This document shows positions 10,150 through 21,200 of a stretch of 64,000 nt of DNA, piece after piece. The notes below the pieces were generated by a model. It saw nothing but the letters and a program-made list of their open reading frames with translations. It did no database searches and was not told the origin of the DNA. Position 1 is the stretch's first letter. Each line of letters opens with the position of its first letter. Position numbers and translations under genes: made by a program. Source of the DNA: Terfezia claveryi (lineage: Eukaryota > Ascomycota > Pezizomycetes > Pezizales > Pezizaceae); contig WHUX01000031.1 of the NCBI GenBank assembly GCA_015179025.1, forward strand, positions 186,001 through 250,000, read 5' to 3'.

Positions 10150-12100
10150 AGCCCAACCCACGTTGTAAAACGATCCACTGGCCCAATGATATTTGAGAAC
10201 CCGTGGAGGTGTGAGGATTTTGCAGGCTTTAGAGTTTGAAGGAAATTCTTTTCGCTTGTGCATTTGTGCGCTTCCACGCTGTTTATTGCACGTCATTTGT
10301 ACTCTTTTACAATCTCCGATGTTGTGTAGGTGCTACAATGCAAAATTCCAGTTTTTAACTCATCCGACGACGGTAATGTGCATTTGAGCATGCCAATCAG
10401 CCGCCTCCACACTTTCTAATCTGCCTTGCATTCAGACCCAGCTGTCTTATACTGTACGGAATTTGTGGTACTGTCCCACGTCCAGCAAAGGGTTAACATA
10501 TTACGAAAATCCCGACAACACCCATAAACCTCCAATCCCAGCCTCACAGCCCCCACTGAGTACTCTGGTCACCACCCCATCGAAATAGTTCCTTTTGACT
10601 GGAGGAATCAAAATAGGCACGATCGAGAATGCACCCTGTAGGCAGATTGTAGCGGAGAACTCAGCGACTACACCCTTAACAATGTGGCTGCCTGGGAACT
10701 CGGAAGGTCGCCTGTTTCGCCGAATATACCGCAATAACCTAGTACTTGAGCTCGAGAGCGTACAGGTTACCTTTCTGTTGGACCAGCAAGGGTTACACGG
10801 CCACTACTGGACAAGAGTTCTAGTCACTAACATACATGTCCCCACACCAAAAAAGCTTGAGAGTTCTTTTTAAAAAGATTTTAAAAAAAAAAAAAAAAAA
10901 AAACTTAACAGTTTGTACTATGGTTTTTAAAGCAGGGCCCTTGGCCTTAAGAAGGGTTGTCCGACTCTCAGTCGGTAGGAGGGCGGTCTAACAGCCTTAA
11001 CCATCCGGATGCTTTTGTGCTACATTCTTTGCATCATCCCCCTTCGTAAATCTTTAGGCCCTAGACCCAGCTAGCCTATTTATCCTCTACCCCCCAGTGT
11101 CCCCATCTCCAGCATCCTTTATCCCAGGGCTTACATCCTCTGAGGCCCCACCTTCAGCATCCGTACTGCCGAATGCTGACCATAATCTCCATTATTGGTG
11201 TTTCCCTTACGCAACAGCTAGGCCCTAACAAACCCTCTGTCATCACCAGATTACAACGTCAGTCCATGCTTTCTTTACCCGTTCAACCCTGTACTATAGT
11301 CCAATACAGGCAAGTGATTGCCCGCTCGATGGAAATCTAGGCATTTTTATATCACAAAGGAACTGAAACGGCACCGTCTGTGGACGCACGCTAGCTCGAC
11401 CAACACCAGCGGCGATCAAGGTGAAACCACATTCCCTGAGTCCCATTAGTCGTATCACAATCTCATGGATAAAGACTTGCCAAGTATAACCTTTCTCATT
11501 GGCTTTCTAGACTGCAAGGATGACAACAGGAACCTGTATTCCTGAAGGGGAAACTAGATCCCTCATGGTTCTGGGGCTCCGGGCTTACTCGAGCTATCTA
11601 GGAACAGAGATCTATGGAACAATCATTGATGGATTCTTTCGAGTGAAGCAGGAAGCGTCTTCCATAACCCGCTAAATTCAATGCACTCTAGGGTGATGTA
11701 ACGGAATATGGACTCGAAGCATCCAGAATATGGTCGAATATGGCAGGTTTACGACCTCGCGGCAATCGGCACGAGAAAGAAAAACAAAAACACGCATATT
11801 TTATTGTGCTACGAGTGTTTTGGCTAAGTACACCCCGGAAATTGCAAACGTCCGCAAAATGGTGTACAAAAAATATCAGGCCATCTGGAATGTACCCTAC
11901 TGAAAATTGGCCATGTGTCGTTGGTGATTGGTTTCGAACTTGCCCCTTCCCCCTCCCACCATAAAGGAATATGAGAGTGATGGGGTGTCAGGCATTCTGT
12001 TTCAACAAGAAACCACACCTCATCCAACTAGAGCTCCCTGCATATTTTCCCTGCCCGCTTACAGAGCAAAACCAACCAGCCCCCGGCAATACCTAACACC
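10150..12100. other. Gene-less stretch
   Basis: No convincing gene. A run of 21 A residues at 10883-10903 could be a retroposed tail. A hydrophobic minus-strand frame at 10501-10734 has no supporting splice sites or family resemblance. The remainder looks like decayed intergenic DNA. Confidence 0.35.
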
Positions 12101-12505
12101 ATGAACCAAGCTGTGCCCCAGAGCCTCCAAATTTTCTACCCTCGCTACACAAAATGGCTCGCCCTCATCACTCTGGTCTTGGTAATTATCATAATCGTGA
12201 CAGACATAACAAAGCCTCGAATCAACTATACCCACTTATTTACGAAAGAGCAGTGGCAAGATATCGTAGCTATGGTGCAGGATCCTACTGTGATTCCCAT
12301 GCTGGCGCAGGGCGATTATGGTGACGGCTCCCGAACAGATGCTCCACAAAATGACTTTGTGTTTGGAAAGTGTCTTGTTCGTATTTGGGTCCGCGCGAAA
12401 AGTACTCAACATCCTGAGCCCTGGCTATTGAAAACATTACTGGGGCTAACAGTGTCCGGCATAATAGTTATTTGGGTTCTGTTGCAGGCATTCATTGGTG
12501 TATAA
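12101..12505 (+). CDS. Small two-TM membrane protein
   Basis: A single-exon gene of 134 aa from ATG in good context (ACACCATGA). Residues about 19-35 form a strong TM segment (WLALITLVLVIIIIV) and residues about 109-132 a second one (LLKTLLGLTVSGIIVIWVLL). The loop between them is ~70 residues, mixed charge, with one Cys and an NYT sequon. The protein ends two residues after the second TM segment. It is not recognisably homologous to its neighbours but shares their small size and membrane nature. Confidence 0.55.
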   Translation: MNQAVPQSLQIFYPRYTKWLALITLVLVIIIIVTDITKPRINYTHLFTKEQWQDIVAMVQDPTVIPMLAQGDYGDGSRTDAPQNDFVFGKCLVRIWVRAKSTQHPEPWLLKTLLGLTVSGIIVIWVLLQAFIGV

Positions 12506-12509
12506 TTGA

Positions 12510-12830
12510 CTGCCTCTTTCGGTGCACTGGGGACAGACCATTTACGTCGCGCGCTTCCCCAGAAACCCGAGGTCTAATCTACTAGGCCTACGTTGGCAAT
12601 TAATTTCTGAATTTACACTAACATCTCAGCCCACACTTGAGCTACCGGTATGGTTTTGTCTGCTAAAGTGCTTTGCTTTCGGGGCAAGCTTCAGTCCGCC
12701 CCCCTTAATGACAGCCACCTCACTTGAGTTCATCGGCTGTTTATGCCAATTTGTATTTGATGTCACTTTCTGAATCCATCCCGGATTTCCGGATGGCTCC
12801 CCATGTGCAGTTTTCATTTTTAGGAAAAAA
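12510..12830 (+). mobile_element. Degraded LINE 3' end
   Basis: A remnant of the hairpin-type LINE 3' UTR. TTAATGACAGCC is present, as is the hairpin in diverged form (CCATCCCGGATTTCCGGATGG, 21 nt from 12777) and GGCTCCCCATG. The tail is lost. The hairpin has kept pairing despite substitutions on both sides. Confidence 0.5.
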
Positions 12831-13077
12831 CTACAGGTCTGTGCCTACCATTATGATTTTTGCATGTAATTCACATGTGTCATGTGAGGAAAGGTTTTTT
12901 TCAGTCCAAAAATTGGTTCTTGAATCCAAGCAAGTACAACTAATTGATATACTAGACCCTGCGCCGCTGAAATAGCAAATACCCTACTCCAACTCCATCA
13001 ATCTGACTATTTAGCAATAATTTTAAGCGAGCCCCATCATAATTCCACAAATCGAAAGAACTGAACCTATGCAAATA

Positions 13078-13704
13078 TCAACTGCTCCCTCTGACATTAA
13101 CTAACATTTTCCGCAAACACTCCTCCGCCGGCAGGTACGACAGGCGCCCCGCCCTGCCCAGCTGACGATTTGGCTGCAGTAATTCATGTACCGTCCTAAG
13201 AGTAGAAGATGTCTGGCTATCACGCGAAATATCTGTGACACATTTTGCCTTTGGTTTCACACTCACAGGGCACTCTTTGGGGTCGAGGCTCACAATAATG
13301 TCCTTCGGGTTTTGCTCCTCCTCCACTTCGTGGCATGCCGGGACTTCAGTTGGATATGGGTTATGTGTAATAACTGCACATGGGTTGGGCAGAATTTCTG
13401 TAACCTCTTGTTCATCAACTGAGGAGATTAAGGTTTCCCAACTACCTAACATTAAACGACTCATGTGTGCTAATAGTCGCTCATTAGCTATTCCGGTGGG
13501 TGTAAGTATCCATTGCGCCTCTCTTCTAGGCAATAGTTTAGGAGCACTATGCTGCAATTGCAGTAGTAAAGTTGTGGAGCTCTCTTCACCGAAGCATGGT
13601 TGCGGCTGGAATGGAGCTGTTGGGTTCAAAGGTCGGAAATGGTCACCATCCCAGATGTGTTTGCGGACAGCAGTCGCACGAGATGCCAGTGCGGAGTTAC
13701 TCAT
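13078..13704 (-). CDS. Orphan protein, 208 aa
   Basis: An open frame from ATG at 13704 (MSNSALASRATAVRKHIW) to a stop at 13078. No known domain, TM segment or signal peptide is visible. It has a Pro/Gln-rich segment near residue 30, an acidic centre (CHEVEEEQNPKD) and a basic C-terminus (LGRAGRLSYLPAEECLRKML). The frame stays open upstream of the ATG, so a 5' exon is possible but could not be placed. The opposite strand also has a long open frame, but with a less protein-like composition. Function unknown. Confidence 0.45.
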   Translation of the reverse strand: MSNSALASRATAVRKHIWDGDHFRPLNPTAPFQPQPCFGEESSTTLLLQLQHSAPKLLPRREAQWILTPTGIANERLLAHMSRLMLGSWETLISSVDEQEVTEILPNPCAVITHNPYPTEVPACHEVEEEQNPKDIIVSLDPKECPVSVKPKAKCVTDISRDSQTSSTLRTVHELLQPNRQLGRAGRLSYLPAEECLRKMLVNVRGSS

Positions 13705-15083
13705 GTTAGGGACAAGTTTGGTTGTGGTGAGGGCCCAGCTCAAGAAAGGTAGGGATATACCCTACGGAGGGAAGAGAAATATCCTAATCGCCCTTAAGCT
13801 TACAGATTGTGAAAATAGGATACATCCTTACCCGGTAGTATTATACCGGCATATAACATGGCCCTGTACTGGCCATGTACTTGTAGTTGCCTTCTTGCTA
13901 ATTACCCAGACGGGTAACCGACGGAAGTGCAAGCGGAATCAAAACAAAGGAGTTTACATGGCCCTGAGGGGTACTCAGAAATTCAGGGCAAGATAGCTAC
14001 TTCAGCTGCCTGCTTATAGCAGGTGCTGCCACACCAATGGTTGGTGAAACAATTCAGATATCCGACATGTATCAGACTACCCCCTTGACACGGTCGCTTA
14101 GTCACTTTAGTTTAATGCCGCATTGAGTTCTACTCTGCAAGTGTTTAGTGTCATATTCTGGTTAATCAACCCGATTGTACATTGAATTATCAACGCAGAA
14201 AAAAAAAAAAACATGATCTGGGAGCAAGAGTATAAGAGGGGGAAGTTTTATGATAGCGATTGAAGCGTCATTATGGGTGGAAGCATATTTGGGCTCATTA
14301 CACTGTTACGTGCAAGCGATCTTATTATTGTTTTAAAAATTATTCAATACTTGTATTGGAACTATATAGCTCAAGACGAGGGAACGCATCTGCAATGTAT
14401 TTATTTCTTTATACAGTCCCTTGGCTATCTCTGTCATGCTTTTGGTGGAGAACACTCCCGCACCTTTGCTATTATTTTGGTGTCTGACAATAGCAGGATG
14501 GTACCAAAGGTAGGTATTGGTCTAATTTTGTATTTTCAGGGTAGCACTGGTAGTAGCCTCGTAGTAACCAGTCTGTTGTCTCTTGGGATTTGCGACGTCA
14601 CGAACGCTACAAATTTGAATATATTAACCTGGGTACGAGGCTACACTGGTAGTCCCTTTTGCTCGCCCCAGCTCATGAGTCCAAGCTAACCAAGTTTCTC
14701 TTAATACTCCCGTTACCCATTATGGGCCTGGACACAGAAATACTTGGAAATTCACACTAATTCCTCTGTAATCCCTTCGTCCTGCACGTACTCAGTTTCA
14801 GTGTTCTCACATGAGTCACATCAGTATAGCCCAAGTGAGGTCTGGATGCTTCATCGCCCTTGATATCACACTCAGGCGGCTAGCTCTTGGAACCTTACTC
14901 GGATCCCTTTATCCCCCTCTATTTATCGGTAGCTGGTCTTTAGGCCTGCCGATAGCTCCTTTTTCCTTACTATCCCGTATTATTTGCCAATATATACCAC
15001 TCCTTGAATTAATATTGATGGTGGAGGGTCCTGCTGTGTACGTTTCAGCGTTTGCTCGTGCGCCAGAAGCGGCTTCTTACAGT
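13705..15083. other. Gene-less stretch
   Basis: No supported gene. A plus-strand frame at about 14270-14689 is hydrophobic but has no family resemblance, and is not called. A short A run lies at 14200-14211. Confidence 0.35.
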
Positions 15084-15519
15084 TTAAGGTGTTGCACCAT
15101 CAGTCTCCATCCTTCGGTTCGCTGATCCTGCTATAGTAGCCAGGTCATGAGCAAATAGTACTAGCTTTACATGTCCATCATCATTTATTTTGATACCATC
15201 AATTCCCTCATCTCTGCCAATGGACGCTGCAAGAAGCTCAATAGAGGCTATGAACAGTGGGCACGAAAGCTCATAGTTCATCCCTTATATAGATTCTGTC
15301 TATTCTCGTCTTGCCCCCTGGTTTACCCTCAACTGTCCCTCTTTTAAAATGGCTGTATTCCCTACTCTCAGGATACTTATGTCTATAACCATGAACGAAG
15401 CTGGTGGTTTTTCTACCTAGCAAAAATAGAAGGCTTTCAAAATCTCTTTGATCATTGGTACTTGTGGGACGGGGTTGCTCTCTGTCGAGAGGATGTGGGG
15501 TCAAAGTGAAATCGCCCAT
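15084..15519 (-). mobile_element. LINE fragment: endonuclease joined to reverse transcriptase
   Basis: Two minus-strand frames carry LINE ORF2 signatures. 15519-15271 encodes an APE-type endonuclease C-terminus: MGDFTLTPHPLDR (family GDFNxTPxPxDR) and GGKTRIDRIYIRDEL (family SRIDRIYVS). 15281-15084 encodes a reverse transcriptase palm: SCPLFIASIELLAASI, then LVLFAHDLA, where the catalytic FADD has become FAHD. The two parts abut, so the region that should lie between endonuclease and RT palm is deleted. The element is dead. Confidence 0.75.
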
Positions 15520-15606
15520 ACCTAGGTCAGGTAGGATTGTGTCAAACCCAATTTTATATAAGTTAAGAACTCCGTAAGCATGCCTTTAATCGGGTCTCAC
15601 CGGTAG

Positions 15607-17513
15607 GTTTTTTTTTTTTTTTTTGGAAGTCTGTACCTTAGGCTATGAGACGGCCCGGTTCCCTCATCTTAACGCTAACGGAACAATGAGCCAACAGACA
15701 AAAGCAAAATAACTGTGAAACACCCGCAACCTGTATAAACCGTATGGGGGCATGAAATGCCAATCGGGGGAAAATGGTATAACCCTTACATAAGAGATCC
15801 ATTACCATTACCAAGCACCACGTATATCCACTCTGTTCCTTCCTCGTAAGCCTCAATCGGGAGCCAGTGTCCTCTCATTTTTAGGTGACTCTTGACGGTT
15901 ACATAATTTCCTGCCAAAATACACAACCACGGAGCTGGTGGCTTTCCCGAAGTCGAGGTACTCCCATAAGCCCTCTCACTCCTACTGTCATACATCTTGT
16001 ATAATATCTGCCATGTGTCTCTTGTAGGGGAAACGTGAAGCAGAATCGCCTAGTCTGGTTGTCACCAATCGCCTTTGCTGACCCGGTGTCGCTACGGATT
16101 GATGGGCTGTTTTGGCTGGCCGTGATTTCTCACCAGCCTTTGCTGCCAATCATGGTGCAGCCTGTTTTTTGGTAGCTAGAAGTGCTAGTCCAGGGGCATC
16201 GTCCTCATCCCATACCCGGGTAGGTCTTCATACATGTCCGACCTATCCTTCATTACCACATCCTCACTACCGGTATCTCTTAACCCCTCCCTCTCCATTT
16301 CTGTCTGTGTCGCCACTTTCACCTGCGTCCCTCTACCTCCACCACTGCATGGTCTGACTAGATGACTCTTTCTCTGCCCACTGTTTCCAATCTTTCTCAC
16401 AAATATGTAATTGGTTTCCTATTTTCCCTTCTCGCTCAGCTAAGCTCTCCTATTCTAGCCTCAACCCCCTAACCTCCTTCTCCAATTTTCAATCATCTCC
16501 TTGTAAGCCTTCTCTCAGTTTCTCCTTCCTTCCTTGAGCTCAGCAATTACCCTTATTCGAACCAGAACATACTTCCCCCTCCTTCTCCTCACTCTTCCTC
16601 ACCGGTGGATCCGCCCAGCAGCGAAGTAACTCCGTGGTCTGTTCTGACACCCAAACCTCCTGCAACTCCTTCTCAGTCCACTCCTTTCTCTTTACCTACT
16701 CTCCTATCGTGACAGCATCCTCCCTCATTATAATGCCCCCTGATCTCTTCTCGGATCGATGGCAACTCCATTCTGGGTGCCGGTACTGCTCGGCCATTGC
16801 ATAGGATCTGGGGCTTCGTACCTTGGTCTGTTGTCTAGGGTAGAAACCGCCAGAGGTTTGACGCCCCTCCATTTTCCCTTGCGGTTTTGACTTCCCACTC
16901 TGAATGTTTCCCAAGGTCGTGCGTCGCTATAGGTTGGAAAAATCATCCCGGGATCGGATCAAGTCCTACTAAAACTTGACCCCTCTGGGGAATTTTGGAG
17001 CTCACTCCGAGAGATCACGAAAATTAGTCACGTCAATACCTCGGTTCACTAATTTATTTAGGGGTGTAGTCTGCAGAAGCCTACGTTGCCAGGATATCAA
17101 ATTCATCTCCGAGTCCAAAGTTAAATATAGCCACACCCTTAGTCTCCGATGCTTACTCTCGTGTTAGTTCTATGTCTACCAATTTGAACGGGGGCTGGCT
17201 CACTTAATCCATCGTCTCGTCTCCCTCCAAATCTACTGTTCCCTTCACTTCCTTCTTCTCCAACTTCTCTTCCCCTTGCGGGGTTCTGGGGAGGCCAAAG
17301 TCGACGGCTGGGTCGAAGGGGTGGCTAACACTGAAAGCGGGCACCGGCACTTGGCTCTCCAAGGGTATGGTGGGCACTGGCGGGACCACTTCTGGTGCGT
17401 TTGCTCGCTTCGCTTTCCGTTCCTCCCTTAGTATTTTCCTTTTCGCACAAGATGTTAGCGGGTTTGATTACGGTTGAGGAAGTCAGGTAAGTACTATTAC
17501 ATGCTTCCGCCAA
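15607..17513 (-). mobile_element. Decayed retroelement of the second 3'-end family
   Basis: A poly(T) at 15607-15624 on the plus strand marks the 3' end of a minus-strand retroelement. Next to it is a block (GTACAGACTT, TAGCCTAAGG, GAGGGAACC) shared with the ends at 23.7 and 46.1 kb. Upstream on the minus strand lie several short open pieces. One is 17455-17204, Pro- and Glu/Lys-rich, containing EERKAKRANAPEVVPP and ending GTVDLEGDETMD. Others lie at 16946-16728, 16400-16185 and 15995-15786. They may be remains of an ORF1/gag-like protein, but no domain is certain. Confidence 0.4.
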
Positions 17514-18088
17514 TTTATAGCAGAAGAGATTAGGGCTTCGATCATTTTCCTTGCCTCTTCGTTTCTTCAGTTATTCTACGGAGAGATTTATATAACTCCA
17601 CCGGAAATCTATCCAAACCTGGTGCTTTACCGCTCTCAGCCTCTTAATAGCTTTTTCTACCTTCTCCCAGGAGATAGCTTGGGTCAGTTTAGAGTTATCT
17701 CTATTGGAAATTGCAGCATGCTTAAGAGAGTCTCTGCTGAGAGGGGTTGCATTCCTTCGGGGAATGATATCATTCATAGAACTCCTTTACCGCTGTTCCT
17801 ATATGATTTGCGGAATTTGACCGTACTCCATTGTGAACCAGTTATTCCAAACCCGTTTCTGCGACCCCTCTGCAGCGGACACTCTCTTAAGCAAGCTGCA
17901 TATTTCCAATAGAGAAAACTCTAACCTGACCTGAACTATCTCCTGGGAGGAGGTAAAACAAGCTATTAAGAGGGCTGAGAGCAGTAAAGTATGGAGTTAT
18001 ATAAATCTCTCCGTAGAATAACTGAGAAGAAACGAAGAGACAAGAAAAAGACCGAAGCCTAATTTCTTCTACTCTAAAATGGCGAAAG
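17507..18088. repeat. Large imperfect inverted repeat with LINE sequence
   Basis: Arms 17507-17751 and 17861-18088 are reverse complements over more than 220 bp, with a ~109-bp spacer. The left arm keeps about 27 bp (near 17600) that the right arm lacks. Each arm encodes, outward-facing, the pre-RT part of a LINE ORF2: ISWEKVEKAIKRLRA in the left (minus) arm and a matching ISWEEVKQAIKRAES-like piece in the right (plus) arm. So the palindrome arose from two head-to-head copies, or an inversion duplication, of one LINE segment. Confidence 0.8.
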
Positions 18089-18196
18089 TATTTGGGGGTC
18101 TGGAGTGTCGTGGACCAATGGTTAGGAGCAGTAGGAAAGAAGAGTCCGAAATGCCCAGATTGATCAGACTAGTTTTAAGTCTGGTTTATTCTTTTA

Positions 18197-18251
18197 GTCT
18201 GGTTGGTTAGGTTAGATACTGCTCTCTACGAGAGGCTTGTGCCAACCAGAC
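18197..18251. mobile_element. 55-bp MITE with TA flanks
   Basis: Terminal inverted repeats GTCTGGTTGG and CCAACCAGAC are flanked by TA on both sides. The inside contains CTCTCTACGAGAG, a small hairpin shared in relaxed form with other members. TA target duplication suggests mobilisation by a Tc1/mariner-type transposase (inference). Confidence 0.75.
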
Positions 18252-21200
18252 TATAGATACTGTTGTTCTGAACAACTCGTGGTGTTGTCCGATTGTGATC
18301 CAATGCTCGTTCTGTCAAAGTGGTTGAGGCTGCTAACGTAAATGCCATTGTAGATCACGATAATGATATTGTGCATCTTCGAGCTTGGCAATAGAAGGAA
18401 ACGAGATTGGAAGTCGGCCGGACTAGACACGAATGGGTGTAATCTGGAATGGGTTAAAGAACCAGACTAGGTTAAAGATAGGCGAGGAAATCTCCTGAAT
18501 AAAGTACCCCACGTATGCTGACCTTACCCTGAATCAAGGATCATTATTACAAAGCCCGTTTACTGGGGCTTTCCCGATGCTGACGGTAGAATAATGTGAC
18601 TGCTAATAGTTCCCGACCTCTTTGCCCTTGGGTTCCCCAAGCCTTCCTCCTCCCTGTGCGCCCTTAACCATTTTCAACCTCCTAAGCACTCAGACACGTC
18701 AACCAGACTAAAACACGTCGTTCATCAGCCGAAATCCAGTCTGAAGTTATACTTAATTGTGAGAACGATCCTTGAGCCCTCAGATTAGAACGAGACTACC
18801 CTCAGATGACACCCATAGACTCACAAACGCTCTGTTATCCTAGCCTCACGCGACAATGCCGTCCACCAACAATCAAACTCTACCTACCCCTCTCACCCAC
18901 GGCGACAAGTCAAGGCAAGTTTTACAGAGCATTTCACTTTGATACAAATCCTAATTACATACTGAGCCTAGCAGGTCTGGTATGGTCACAACCAAATATC
19001 AAAATGTCCAAAATGTCCAAAATGTCGAGAGTCATGCTGCAGTGACACAGAGAGAGACTATCAGGGAGCTGCTTGAGGAAGCACATGCGCGTGGAGAGAG
19101 GGATTTGGATGGGATTAAAGGTAACACCACCACTATTAATTGGATATTTGGACACTAACTGAAAGCTGGCCTAGTGAATGAAATCGTGAGAAAGGACTAT
19201 CACATTGCCTTACGTGCTATGGTTGGCCTGGGTCCGGAACCATCCAGGACCTACTCGGGCCTGCAGTAGGGGCCTCTGCGAACGTGTATCTACAGCTCAC
19301 ATCGGTGGATATCTGTCATATTACTTGAACTGTATGGAGTATGTTTTCTAGGTTTCTGGTTCTTCAGTCTTCTTCCCCCCCCCCCCCGGCGGCATATCAT
19401 ACGTTCGTTAGGGAGTTTCGGTGGGAATTGGCCTTTGCCCAACTTGACCATTGGCTGCCACTTCCGCTATGCTTTTGTTTTTTTACCTAAATGGGACTTT
19501 CTTTACTACTAAGGTTTCAATTTGATCAATACTTGTTCTCGTTGCACACCACCCGTGTGATCTATGCAACTTTCCACTGCAATTAGCGTTCCTACCACGA
19601 AGATTACTCGGCAGGCCTACATAGGCAGCTTCGATTGGCTAAACGGTTCGCCTCGTACTCTATCGCCCGCATTTGACTCCCAGGGCTTCTGTAGCAGTCA
19701 AGAACACCACGATTGTCCCGTGCGTAGGGCTGTTATATACCCTAGGTACAGGCATATGTGTCTATCCCTAGGACCCCGAGTGAGCCCAGGTATAAAGCCT
19801 GGCTTGGTAGTCGCTGGACCGCACTCAGAAGTTTAGTTTATCCTTCTAGGTTAGTCTGGTCCTCCTGGTGGGCACTGGGTCACGTACCCTCCTAGGAGGG
19901 GTTTGTGCCAACCAGACTAGTACCCTCCTAGTGAGGCTGGTGTCCAAAGGGGTAACTATTCTTTAGGCAGTCTCCCTCTAGTCTGGCTTGCACTAGCCCC
20001 TCTGGAAGAGGGTCTCCCTCCACAGTCCAACTATCCAAACCTCAATCTCACCTATCAATCCGGGTGAAGCGATTACACAATCGGTAAGTCCCAACCCCTG
20101 CGACCCTCAGTTTTACTGTCGTGCTTTACGCTGCACTACGCTGGGCTTGTGCGAAGCAGACCATATCTTTCCTTCACGTTATGCTACAGCACAAATAGCT
20201 ATTCATGTGGGTGCCTTATATCTGCGGAAGAGAATGGTTGGACTGCTAATGCATGTTAAACCAGACCTCGACACTGTGCCTACACAACATGGAGTCTACT
20301 TCCGCTACGATGGAAAAGTCTTCCTATATCGCTCAGAATGCAACGAAGAGCAATAGTGCCGCCGTAAATGCCATCACTTAGATGACAACAGGGAGACGAC
20401 TCTCGAGCTACAGCCGTTCCAAACAACTCTCAGCCCCAATCTAAGCCCCAAGGAGAAGGCGTAGGAGTCCTCTGCCTCGCTACCGCAGGTTGATCCCTGA
20501 CCAAGGCCAACACCTACAGCAAAGAAAATCTCAGAGCAAAAATGTGGAGATGGGGAAAGGGAAGGTGAAGGACTGGGACTGGGGAAAAAGAGCCAGTGAG
20601 CGATCTAGAATGTCGCAATTGTGCACCGCGAGAGCCCTTCATCGGAGGCAAAAGGCAGTGTGGAAATGCGAGGTTGACACGGATAAGCAAAAGTGCAAGA
20701 CTCCCCTCACAGTGATCATGTTTCAAGATTTGTTGCTACTTTTTATATCATTTCCGTGGTCAAGCAAGAGATTCAGCACTATTATGCCGCTCCGCGGGAA
20801 ATTCAAGGGTTGGGCGCCGCCCCAACCCGAATGTATTCCGGAAGAGTAGACTGCGAGGACTCATTGGTTGAGTAAGTGGACAGTTGGATCCCCTTGCCTA
20901 CAGCTCGTGCCCAGCTAACATAATTGGTCGTGTAGCATGATTCTTCTACTTCCATATACTTTGGGTGACATTTTTTTTTTTTGGCTACTTTTGCGTTCCT
21001 TCGATGTCTCTTGGTCTTTTCCCCAACACCCCAACCGCTCTTCTAGTGTTGTTTATGTTTCGTGTTTCCTATGTTTGTTAAAGCAGAAAGTGCTCAAAAA
21101 ATCATAGCTCTTTATCTAAATAGTCCCCCAACAGCTTAGCATAGGTAGTGCTCTGGTTGACCATTATTAAAACCATCCCGCGCTATTACCAGATAGTATT

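Noticed and set aside
9811..10296. Minus-strand hydrophobic open frame over the 9438-10149 gene
   Set aside because: The hydrophobic stretch is the complement of the GAT/GAC/GAG-rich acidic tail of the plus gene, which gives Val/Ile/Leu codons on the other strand. The spliced plus-strand model explains the region better.
10950..11010. Degenerate tRNA near 10.97 kb
   Set aside because: CTCAGTCGGTAGGAGGGCGG is reminiscent of a D arm, but no T arm or acceptor pairing could be found.
13235..13996. 253-codon plus-strand open frame opposite the 13078-13704 gene
   Set aside because: It has no ATG at its start (GTG only), a Cys/Ser-rich composition typical of antisense frames, and no splice support. 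The minus-strand frame has a more protein-like composition.
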